NCBI GenBank assembly: GCA_964627045.1
Contig: CAZVIK010000111.1
Coordinates: 1-12,834, forward strand
Reading direction: 5' to 3'
DNA length: 12,834 bases
Source: CAZVIK01 sp964627045
Lineage (GTDB): Bacteria; Acidobacteriota; Terriglobia; Bryobacterales; Bryobacteraceae
Both the position numbers and the translations under genes were made by a program. Below the pieces are notes generated by a model. The model had not been told where the DNA came from, did no database searches, and was given only the letters and a program-made list of their open reading frames with translations. This document shows positions 1 to 6,628 of the stretch, in pieces (the stretch's first letter is position 1; each line of letters opens with the position of its first letter).

Positions 1-8
1 CTCGATTG

Positions 9-773
9 TTACCGCGAACGACGCCGTGAGGGCCGGCGGCGACTCGGCCCGCCCGGGACGCGGTTCCAAGTCGTGTCGATGCCCTCGAAAACATCGTTCG
101 TGAACCGCTGCCCTTCCAGGAAACGCAGCGAGCCGCCCGGCGCGCGGCGTCCCGGGGTGTGCATCCCCTGTGTGCGGTGCATCCCGCGGCTGGCCAGCGC
201 CATCGCCCCGTAGGACAAGGTGGAGTGCGCCGCCGCTTCGTCGGCGTCCACGCGGAAACAAGCTTCTTCCAGATCGGTTTCCAGGCAGCCTTGAAGCAGG
301 CGCACGGCCTGCCACGGAGCGCACCAGCGGAGTTGTCCGGCGAACCGCTCCGGCGATGCCGCCGCATGGAACGCTTCCCGAGCAAGCTGTCCGGAGGCTT
401 GGTGATGCCCGTGCCCGTCTGCCGCGGTCCCGGTGAACACCTGTATGATGATGTCCGGCCGGAATCGCCGGATCACCCACACGATGTCGGCCAGCACTTC
501 TTCACGCGGCCAGCGTGCAAAGGTGTCCTCGGCGGATTTGGAATACCCGAAGTCGATCGCGCGGGAGAAATACTGCTCGGCTCCGTCGATGGCGCGCGCC
601 GCCAGAAGTTCCTGCGTGCGCAGCACGCCGAGCAACTCGCCTTGTTCCGGCCCCAGAAGGTTCTGCCCGCCTTCGCCGCGCGTCAAGGAAAGGTATCCGG
701 TCCGCGCCTTGCGGCCCGCCGTGAGATACGCGATCAGGGTGGTGTTTTCGTCGTCCGGGTGCGCGCCTATCAC
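9..773 (-). CDS. PIG-L family deacetylase, probably truncated or broken
   Basis: PIG-L (LmbE-like) enzymes are metal-dependent deacetylases of N-acetylglucosamine-type substrates. The metal-site motif AHPDDEN is at residues 4-10 and the second motif HGHH at 121-124. The segments TRGEGGQNL and IRRFRPDIII are also typical. The GTG start at 773 falls inside the first beta strand. The same frame is open upstream for 25 more codons, directly after the bfr stop codon at 849-851, and reads family-like sequence (LERLSVLASALVIGAHPDD) without a usable ATG/GTG/TTG. The family I recognise is long (several hundred residues) with a signal peptide, and continues past the GIDTTWNRVPGG motif. Here that motif is followed by an Arg/Ser-rich tail and a stop, which looks like a frameshift. 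The family assignment is firm. Whether a working protein is made is doubtful: it could be a pseudogene or an assembly error near the window edge. It lies downstream of bfr on the same strand. Confidence 0.75.
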   Translation of the reverse strand: MIGAHPDDENTTLIAYLTAGRKARTGYLSLTRGEGGQNLLGPEQGELLGVLRTQELLAARAIDGAEQYFSRAIDFGYSKSAEDTFARWPREEVLADIVWVIRRFRPDIIIQVFTGTAADGHGHHQASGQLAREAFHAAASPERFAGQLRWCAPWQAVRLLQGCLETDLEEACFRVDADEAAAHSTLSYGAMALASRGMHRTQGMHTPGRRAPGGSLRFLEGQRFTNDVFEGIDTTWNRVPGGPSRRRPSRRRSR

Positions 774-848
774 CAGCGCGCTCGCGAGAACCGAGAGACG
801 CTCCAGGACGAACTTGGTGTGCGCCGGACCGATGACGGTGCGCCCTTG

Positions 849-1313
849 TTAAAGCTGTTCCACCAGGTAGTTTTGCAGACCGATGTCGGCGATCTGGCTG
901 AGCTGTGTCTCCAGCCAGTCGGCATGTTCTTCCTCGTCCTTGAGAAGCCGCGTCAGAAGTTCGCGCGAGCCGTTGTCACCCGCCTCCACGGCCTGCTTGA
1001 TGTAGCTGTTATACATCGCCACGGCGCCCGTCTCCAGCTTCAGATCGTTTTCAAAGATCTGCTTGACGTTCTGGCCGATCGAAAGCGACATCATCTCGGA
1101 CATCTTCGGCGTCCCGTCGAGGAACAGAATCCGCTCGATGAGCACTTCGGCGTGCTTCATCTCGTCGATGGACTGTTTCTTGATGAAGCTGCTCAGCTTC
1201 TTGTAGCCCCAGTTCTCGCACATTTCGGCGTGAAGAAAATACTGGTCGATCGCCGTCAGCTCCTCTTTCAACGCCCCGTTCAGCGCTGCAATCACCGTTT
1301 CGTTTCCGCGCAT
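849..1313 (-). CDS. bfr: Bacterioferritin
   Basis: Iron-storage and ferroxidase protein that forms a 24-subunit cytoplasmic shell. The 154-residue length fits the family (about 155-160). All diiron ligands of the E. coli protein appear at the same numbers: Glu18, Glu51, His54, Glu94, Glu127 and His130. Met52, the haem ligand at the subunit interface, is also present, so this is a haem-binding bacterioferritin rather than a plain ferritin. The frame is open further upstream, but the ATG at 1313 is chosen because a strong ribosome binding site (GAGGAGGGA, 1321-1329) precedes it with normal spacing, and because the family begins here. It is divergent from rmlB. A TAAAAT -10-like hexamer on this strand at 1375-1380 is a weak promoter candidate. 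The PIG-L frame follows immediately after the stop codon. Confidence 0.97.
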   Translation of the reverse strand: MRGNETVIAALNGALKEELTAIDQYFLHAEMCENWGYKKLSSFIKKQSIDEMKHAEVLIERILFLDGTPKMSEMMSLSIGQNVKQIFENDLKLETGAVAMYNSYIKQAVEAGDNGSRELLTRLLKDEEEHADWLETQLSQIADIGLQNYLVEQL

Positions 1314-1374
1314 CTTGATCTCCCTCCTCGCTGGTGCAACCCCAAGCCAGGCCGCCTTCCGGGCCCAATACCCG

Positions 1375-1380
1375 ATTTTA
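1375..1380 (-). promoter_or_regulatory. Candidate -10 box for bfr
   Basis: The 113-base divergent spacer between bfr and rmlB (1314-1426) contains TAAAAT on the minus strand at 1375-1380, about 60 bases upstream of the bfr start. I cannot see a convincing -35 hexamer at the right distance. On the plus strand the best -10-like sequence is TGATACATT at 1403-1411, which would leave a very short leader for rmlB. Both are guesses from hexamer resemblance only. Confidence 0.25.
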
Positions 1381-1407
1381 CCATCCGGCATCCGCCGCGT
1401 TCTGATA

Positions 1408-1429
1408 CATTCGTTACGAGGAACGAATG
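1408..1429 (+). promoter_or_regulatory. Perfect inverted repeat over the rmlB ribosome binding site and start codon
   Basis: The arms CATTCGTT (1408-1415) and AACGAATG (1422-1429) are perfectly complementary over 8 bases and are separated by the six bases ACGAGG, which contain the likely Shine-Dalgarno sequence. The last three bases of the right arm are the rmlB start codon. It could be a protein operator or, if transcribed, a hairpin that hides the start codon with the ribosome binding site in the loop. The repeat is seen directly. Its function is inference, and chance is possible at this length. Confidence 0.45.
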
Positions 1430-2461
1430 GCGATCTTCGTCACCGGCGGAGCCGGCTTCATCGGGAGTGAGTTTGTACGCGGGTGGGTCCGCGACCGCCC
1501 GGACGAACCGATTATCAACTTCGACAAACTCACTTACGCGGGGAACCTCGAGAACCTTGCGCCGATCGCCGGGAGTCCCTCCTACCGGATGGTGCGCGGC
1601 GACATCTGCGATGCCGGTCAACTCCGCGCCGCGCTTCCCGACGGCTGCGACGCGGTCGTTCACTTCGCCGCCGAGTCCCATGTGGACCGCAGCATCCTGA
1701 GCGCGGCCGAATTCGTGCGCACCAACGTCCTGGGCACCCAGATTCTGCTCGATGTCGCGCGGGAGAAGAAGGTCCGGCGCTTCCTGCATATCTCCACCGA
1801 TGAGGTGGGCGGCAGCATCCCCGCTGGCGCTCTCTTCGCGGAGGACTCGCCGCTGGCGCCCAGCAGTCCGTACGCCGCCAGCAAGGCGGCCGCCGAGCAC
1901 CTGGTTCGCGCCGCCGCGCACACCTTCGGCCTGGACGCCGTGATTACGCGCACCAGCAATAATTACGGTCCCTACCAGTTCCCGGAAAAGCTGATTCCGC
2001 TGGCCATCAGCAACGCGCTCGCCGGGCAGCCGATCCCCGTCTACGGCGACGGATTGCAGGTCCGCGACTGGATTCACGTCGCCGACAACGCCCTGGCTCT
2101 GCGCCTGGTGCTGGCAAGAGGGCGGCCCGGTGCCACTTATCACATCGGCGGCGGCAAGCAGGTGGCGAACCTTGACCTGCTGCGCACCCTGCTGAAGATC
2201 CTGGGCCGGTCCGAGTCGCTGCTCACGCGCGTCACCGACCGCCTTGGGCACGACCGCCGCTACGCCGTGGATTGTTCCCTCATTCGTACCGAACTCGGCT
2301 GGCGCCCCCAGATTCCGCTCGACGACGGCCTTCGCGCCACCGTCGAATGGTACAAATCCAACTCCGAGTGGGTGGCGCACGCCCGTAGCGGCGAGTATCA
2401 AACCTATTATGACCGGCTCTATGGCGGCGATCTGGCATCGAGCCAGGTGAGGACGAGATGA
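1427..2461 (+). CDS. rfbB: dTDP-glucose 4,6-dehydratase
   Basis: This short-chain dehydrogenase/reductase-fold enzyme converts dTDP-glucose to dTDP-4-keto-6-deoxyglucose, the shared intermediate of dTDP-rhamnose and other deoxysugars. The NAD-binding motif TGGAGFIGS is at residues 6-14. The catalytic Thr-Asp-Glu is at 124-126 and the Tyr-xxx-Lys pair at Tyr149/Lys153. HFAAESHVDRSI (79-90) and RTSNNYGPYQFPEKLIP (175-191) are signature segments of this dehydratase rather than of epimerases. The length of 344 residues is normal. The segment after the TDE motif reads STDEVGG where the family nearly always has STDEVYG. The ATG at 1427 is preceded by a GAGG sequence. The gene overlaps the RmlC-like gene by four bases (ATGA). 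No rmlA or rmlD is in the window, so the final sugar cannot be named. Confidence 0.94.
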   Translation: MAIFVTGGAGFIGSEFVRGWVRDRPDEPIINFDKLTYAGNLENLAPIAGSPSYRMVRGDICDAGQLRAALPDGCDAVVHFAAESHVDRSILSAAEFVRTNVLGTQILLDVAREKKVRRFLHISTDEVGGSIPAGALFAEDSPLAPSSPYAASKAAAEHLVRAAAHTFGLDAVITRTSNNYGPYQFPEKLIPLAISNALAGQPIPVYGDGLQVRDWIHVADNALALRLVLARGRPGATYHIGGGKQVANLDLLRTLLKILGRSESLLTRVTDRLGHDRRYAVDCSLIRTELGWRPQIPLDDGLRATVEWYKSNSEWVAHARSGEYQTYYDRLYGGDLASSQVRTR

Positions 2462-3000
2462 AGCGGCTTCGAGATATCGTGATTCCGAAGTGTGAAAAGG
2501 GCATCGGCCGCGTCATCGGCGATCCCGATTCGCCCGATCTCATCGAGGGCGTCCGCCTGCTTCCGGCGCGCCTCCACCCCGACGACCGTGGCTATTTCCT
2601 TGAGATCTTGCGCGCCGGGCAGGGCCTGGTGGAGGGTTTCGACGCATCCACGCTTCAGGTCTCGGCCGCCGCCAACTACCCGGGCATCGTGAAGGCATTC
2701 CATTTCCACCGCTTCCAGTGGGACTGTTTCTCGCCCGTCGCTGGCATGCTTCAGATCGCTCTGGTGGACCTGCGCCAGGGCTCGGCCACCTTCGGTATGC
2801 GCAACACCATCTACTCCGGCGAACTGCGCCCCTGGCAGGTTCTCATTCCGCCCGGCGTGGGCCACGGCTACAAGGTGCTCGGCGCCTCGCGATCCCTGTT
2901 GGTATACGCCACCAGCCGCTTTTACGATCCCTCCGATGAGGGCCGCATCCCCTACGACGACCCAGGTATCAATTACGATTGGGAAACGCAGCACAAGTAG
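2458..3000 (+). CDS. dTDP-4-dehydrorhamnose 3,5-epimerase family protein (divergent RmlC)
   Basis: RmlC-type cupin epimerase, expected to act on the 4-keto sugar made by the preceding dehydratase. Family landmarks are DDRGYFLEI (42-50), a histidine-rich strand at 79-91, LVDLRQGSATFG (102-113), LIPPGVGHGYKVL (129-141) and a C-terminal FYDPSDEG...YDDP (155-169). By eye the catalytic His is His82, the catalytic Tyr is Tyr156 and the partner Asp is 167/168. The stretch after His82 (FHRFQWDCF) is shorter than in classical RmlC, and Asp89 seems to sit where the substrate-binding Lys normally is. There is also an N-terminal extension of about 25 residues. Epimerase family membership is firm. The exact reaction is not, so no symbol is given. 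The start codon overlaps the rfbB stop codon, implying translational coupling. Confidence 0.85.
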   Translation: MKRLRDIVIPKCEKGIGRVIGDPDSPDLIEGVRLLPARLHPDDRGYFLEILRAGQGLVEGFDASTLQVSAAANYPGIVKAFHFHRFQWDCFSPVAGMLQIALVDLRQGSATFGMRNTIYSGELRPWQVLIPPGVGHGYKVLGASRSLLVYATSRFYDPSDEGRIPYDDPGINYDWETQHK

Positions 3001-3047
3001 CCGACCGCGCCGGGAACGGGACCTCGCGCCCGTGCGTCTCTCCTCCT

Positions 3048-3881
3048 GTGTGGAAGTACGCCCTGCCATTGCTGGCCGCCGCCGCGCCGCTGGCCGCCGC
3101 CGATGACGCCCGTGAAATCGTTCTCCGCACCGCTGGCCGCGACCGCGCCGATCTGGAGGTCCGGAAGAACTACACCTATACGACGCTCACCGAACAGCGG
3201 AATCTGGACAAATCCGGCCGGGTGACCAAGACCGAGACTCGCACCGAGGAAGTGCTCATCCTGTATGGCCGCCCCTACGAGCGCCTCGTCGCCAAGAACG
3301 GTCTTCCGTTGTCCGCCGCCGAGGAGCGCAAAGAGCGCGAAAAGATGGACAAGGAGATCACGCGCCGCGCCAAGGAAACGCCCGCTCAGAAAGAGAAGCG
3401 GGCGCGGGAAGATTCCGTGGCGCTCCGCCAGCAGGAGGCGGTCCTTCAGGAAATCGCCGACGCCTACGACTTCCGCATTTTGGGGGAGGAACCCGTCGAC
3501 GGTTTCATGGCCTGGATCATCGAGGCCGAACCCAAGCCCGGCTACCGCCCCCGCTCGCGGGAGACGCGCATGCTCCCCAACTTCAAAGGAAAGGCCTGGA
3601 TCACGAAGGACGACTACCGCTGGGTCAAGATCGAGGCCGAGGTGATCCGCACCATCGGCGTGGGTGTGGTTCTGGCGCGCCTCAGTCCCGGGTCCACGCT
3701 GAAGTTCGAGCAGCGCCGCGTGCACGGCGAGGTCTGGATGCCGCTCCGCCTTGATGCTCACCTCTCGGCGCGCGTGGCCATGGTCAAGACCTTCAACGTC
3801 GATGTGACGATGGACTTCTTCGACTACCGGAAGTTTCAGAGCGATTCCCGCATCACCGGCTTCACCCCGCTGGACCCTTGA
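3048..3881 (+). CDS. Secreted protein of unknown function, conserved-hypothetical type
   Basis: A 277-residue protein begins with a short signal peptide (MWKYALPLLAAAAPLAAA). The mature part is beta-rich at both ends. A highly charged, probably helical stretch (residues 92-140, rich in Glu, Lys and Arg) lies between them. The C-terminal half (FKGKAWITKDDYRWVKIE, about 185-200) resembles the LolA/RseB-like fold seen in many acidobacterial periplasmic proteins. That resemblance is my inference and no catalytic residue is apparent. The frame is open from a TTG at 2979 inside the epimerase gene, but the GTG at 3048 is preferred because it starts the signal peptide. No Shine-Dalgarno sequence is visible there, so the start is uncertain. 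It lies 47 bases after the epimerase gene, probably in the same transcript, and converges with the VWA gene, leaving only 24 bases between the stop codons. Confidence 0.75.
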   Translation: MWKYALPLLAAAAPLAAADDAREIVLRTAGRDRADLEVRKNYTYTTLTEQRNLDKSGRVTKTETRTEEVLILYGRPYERLVAKNGLPLSAAEERKEREKMDKEITRRAKETPAQKEKRAREDSVALRQQEAVLQEIADAYDFRILGEEPVDGFMAWIIEAEPKPGYRPRSRETRMLPNFKGKAWITKDDYRWVKIEAEVIRTIGVGVVLARLSPGSTLKFEQRRVHGEVWMPLRLDAHLSARVAMVKTFNVDVTMDFFDYRKFQSDSRITGFTPLDP

Positions 3882-3905
3882 ACGGCGCCGCCGCCGCGCG
3901 CCCGG

Positions 3906-5576
3906 TCACTTCGCGTAGTAGCCGCTCCGCGTCCGGAAGCTTACCCCCGAACGCTTTACCAACACCTCCACCCGCCGCCAGCGTCCGTCGAGTTCCTTGC
4001 GGCGTGGATAGTAAGCCACCTGGTAGACGCGCTCCAGTTCCTGCGCCACCAGCGGATAGACCGGCTGCATGTCAAAGGTCGAATCCGCCGTGAACAGGCG
4101 GCCTCCGGTCGCGTCGGCCAGTTGCTGCAAGCGCCGGCGCGCCTCGGGCGCGGCGTCGATCACCGCCGGGGACGCCGCCAGCGGCCGCCGCGCGCTCGGT
4201 GGCGGCAGCACGATCGGGTAGACTAGCACCGGCATTCCCGAGGCGAATCGCAGTAGCGTCTCGTAGCCGGTCTTTGATCCGCCGGCCGCCGAATGCAGGC
4301 TGTTGTCGATCCCGTCGGAAACCAGCACGATCGCCGTGCGCTCGCGCAGCCCCGGCAGTCCCTCCTGCGCATAGGCCAGCGCCAGTGCGTCGTAGATGGG
4401 CGACGTCCCGCCCGGCTGCGGCATCGCGCGGATTCGCTCCAACAACTCGGACCGGTCGGTGGTCAGCGGCGAAATCACCTGGAACAGGCTGTCGGCAACC
4501 GCGTACACCGCCGTGCGGTCCTGCGGGCGCGCGATCTCCAGGAACCCTCGCACCACCTGCTCCAGCACAGAGCGCGCGCGCAACGCCGTGGTGCTGAAAT
4601 CCAGAACCAATACCAGGTTGAACGGCGCCTCTTCGGAAGTCGCCACGGCGGCCTTCTGCGGCTCACCCTCTTCGATGATCTCGAAATCCTCCGGCCGCAG
4701 ACCCGGAATCGGCCGCCCGAGTTGGTCGTAAACCGGCCCCACCAGGTTTACCATCTGCACGCGCGATACGAACCGCGGCAGTGGCTCGCCGCCGGCCGGG
4801 TCTCCCGGCCCCGCATCCGTCCCACCGGCTGGCGGTGGCGCCGCCGGCCCGCCGCCCGGCGAGGACATCCGCTCCAGCGCCTCGGGCGCCGTGTCCGGCA
4901 GTTTGATCCAGGAATCCGGCGTGAGCGGCTGGTCTTCCAGTTCGATCCGCTGCAATCTCGTCCCGCGAAGACGTAGGCTGCCATACAGCCAGCCCCGCAG
5001 CGGCATGCCCTGGTCCAAGTCCGGCACCGTGCGCAGCGGGTCTTTCGGATTCGCCGCATTCGCCGTGAATCCCGGCGGTGCGTCCACCAGCGTCCAATAG
5101 CCCTGCCGAATCCCAGCGGGGAACTCCGCGTAGTCCAATTGCGGCAGCTTCAACACCGGTGGCACCGTTACCGACAGCATCCGTATCCGCGTGAGGCGCC
5201 ACGGCACTACCAACCGCAGCGGACTCGTCTCGGTGACGACGCTCACGTCGCGGATCAACCCCCGGATGGTGACCCACCCGGTCTTCGAACTCACCTCCAC
5301 CATCGAGGCGTGGGGCACGGTCACGTCCAGATCGACACGCGCCCGGTCGGCGGGCCGGCACTCGATGCGGACGACCCCGTCTTCCTCGGTGTACTTCACA
5401 TCGTCGGGCCGCGCGCGCCGCGCGAACGGAGTTCCCTTGTAGCTTGCCTTGGCCGCCCCCGGCTCCCCTCGCACCGTGATGTCGCCGAACTCGTTGACCA
5501 CGCGCACCCACGCCCCGCCGGCTGAGCCGAGGGCCATCCACAGCGCCAGAGGCGGAAGTGCGAGGGCGAGTTTCAT
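3906..5576 (-). CDS. Secreted VWA-domain protein with N-terminal DUF4097-like region
   Basis: A 556-residue exported protein. Residues 1-22 are a signal peptide. About 24-125 (NEFGDITVRG, ARVDLDVTVPH, SSKTGWVTIRG) look like the repetitive beta strands of DUF4097 putative-adhesin domains. A Pro/Gly-rich linker spans about 239-266. From about 275 the VWFA-related domain typical of Acidobacteria (TIGR03436 type) begins with a short beta domain (LVGPVYDQLGRPIPGLRPEDF). The VWA fold follows, with a metal-ion site Asp326-x-Ser328-x-Thr330, Thr391 and Asp421 (VSDGID). The first motif is DFSTT rather than the usual DxSxS. The C-terminus FRTRSGYYAK is typical of the family. VWA domains mediate metal-dependent protein contacts; the partner is unknown. 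The ATG at 5576 overlaps the galT stop by four bases. A much longer open frame upstream is an overlap with galT and ilvD, not part of this protein. Confidence 0.9.
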   Translation of the reverse strand: MKLALALPPLALWMALGSAGGAWVRVVNEFGDITVRGEPGAAKASYKGTPFARRARPDDVKYTEEDGVVRIECRPADRARVDLDVTVPHASMVEVSSKTGWVTIRGLIRDVSVVTETSPLRLVVPWRLTRIRMLSVTVPPVLKLPQLDYAEFPAGIRQGYWTLVDAPPGFTANAANPKDPLRTVPDLDQGMPLRGWLYGSLRLRGTRLQRIELEDQPLTPDSWIKLPDTAPEALERMSSPGGGPAAPPPAGGTDAGPGDPAGGEPLPRFVSRVQMVNLVGPVYDQLGRPIPGLRPEDFEIIEEGEPQKAAVATSEEAPFNLVLVLDFSTTALRARSVLEQVVRGFLEIARPQDRTAVYAVADSLFQVISPLTTDRSELLERIRAMPQPGGTSPIYDALALAYAQEGLPGLRERTAIVLVSDGIDNSLHSAAGGSKTGYETLLRFASGMPVLVYPIVLPPPSARRPLAASPAVIDAAPEARRRLQQLADATGGRLFTADSTFDMQPVYPLVAQELERVYQVAYYPRRKELDGRWRRVEVLVKRSGVSFRTRSGYYAK

Positions 5577-6613
5577 CCCGAATCCGGCAATTCCTCGCTG
5601 AGCCAGCGCAGGCGCCCGGCCGCTGCTTCCGGCGTGAGATCGCGCTGCGGCGTCCCCAGGAGCTCGAACCCCACCATGTACTTTCGCACGGTCGCCGATC
5701 GTAGCAACGGAGGGAGAAAGTGCGCGTGCAGGTGCCATTCCTCGCGCGCCTCGCCGTCGGTGGGACGCTGATGAAAGCCGAACGAATAGGGAAACGATAC
5801 CCCGAACAAGTTGTCGTACCGCCGCGTCACGCGCCCCAGAATGTCCGCCAGGTCGTCGCGCGCCTCCGCGCTGAGCCGGTCGATACCCGTCGCATGTTCG
5901 TTGGCCAGCAGCATGACCTCGAACGGCCAGACCGCCCAGAACGGAACCAGTGCGGTGAAGGACCGGTTCCCGCACACGATCCGTTCCCCCTTCGCCCGTT
6001 CCAGCGCCAGGTAATCGCACAGCAGGCAGCGCCCCTTGTCCCGATGGTACGAAGCCTGCGCCGCCTGTTCTTTGGCCGCTTCGTCCGGCAGCGAGCCGGT
6101 GGCCCAGATCTGCCCGTGCGGGTGCGCGTTGCTGCACCCCATCATGGCGCCGCGGTTTTCGAACATCAGAACGTAGCGCACCCCGGGCCGCGCGCCGAGT
6201 TCCTCCCACTGCGCCGCCCAAGCGTCCACCACCCCGCGTACCGCCGCGCGGTCCATCCGCGCCAGGGTCAGGTCGTGGCGCGGCGAAAAGCACACCACAC
6301 GGCAGAGGCCCGGCTCGGCTTCGGCCACCAGAAGTCCGTGATCGTTGAGCCCCCCGGCGGGTGCATCGGGCATCAGCGCCGGGAAGTCGTTGTCGAAAAC
6401 GAACGTACCCTCGTACGCCGGATTGCGCACGCCGCCGGCGCGTTCGTTGCCGGGGCAGAGATAACACGCCGGATCGTACGCCGGCGCCCGCGGACCGGAC
6501 GCCGGTTCCACCTGCCCCTGCCAGGGGCGTCTCGTGCGATGCGGCGAGACGATTACCCACTCGCCCGTAAGCGGGTTCCACCTCCGGTGTGGATGCTCTT
6601 CGAGCCGTAGCAT
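5573..6613 (-). CDS. galT: Galactose-1-phosphate uridylyltransferase
   Basis: Leloir-pathway enzyme that exchanges UMP between UDP-glucose and galactose-1-phosphate. The catalytic HPH triad with the nucleophilic histidine is at residues 164-166 (SNAHPHGQIWA), the same numbers as in E. coli. Zinc-site residues are Cys50, Cys53, His113 and His164. Second metal-site residues Glu182, His281, His296 and His298 also match the E. coli numbering. The length of 346 residues is standard, and the N-terminus (HRRWNPLTGEWVIVSPHR) is complete. The start is 15 bases after the ilvD stop. No strong ribosome binding site is visible, so coupling to ilvD translation is likely. The gene overlaps the VWA gene by four bases at its 3' end. 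No galK or galE is next to it. Confidence 0.96.
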   Translation of the reverse strand: MLRLEEHPHRRWNPLTGEWVIVSPHRTRRPWQGQVEPASGPRAPAYDPACYLCPGNERAGGVRNPAYEGTFVFDNDFPALMPDAPAGGLNDHGLLVAEAEPGLCRVVCFSPRHDLTLARMDRAAVRGVVDAWAAQWEELGARPGVRYVLMFENRGAMMGCSNAHPHGQIWATGSLPDEAAKEQAAQASYHRDKGRCLLCDYLALERAKGERIVCGNRSFTALVPFWAVWPFEVMLLANEHATGIDRLSAEARDDLADILGRVTRRYDNLFGVSFPYSFGFHQRPTDGEAREEWHLHAHFLPPLLRSATVRKYMVGFELLGTPQRDLTPEAAAGRLRWLSEELPDSG

Positions 6614-6628
6614 GGCGTTCGCCGCCGC

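Noticed and set aside
159..1700. 513-codon plus-strand open frame
   Set aside because: Antisense to the PIG-L frame and bfr and running into rmlB in another frame; no protein-like pattern. All three minus- or plus-strand genes it overlaps have clear family motifs.
1292..2401. 369-codon minus-strand open frame
   Set aside because: Shadow of rmlB on the opposite strand; no recognisable motif, and it would overlap the bfr start.
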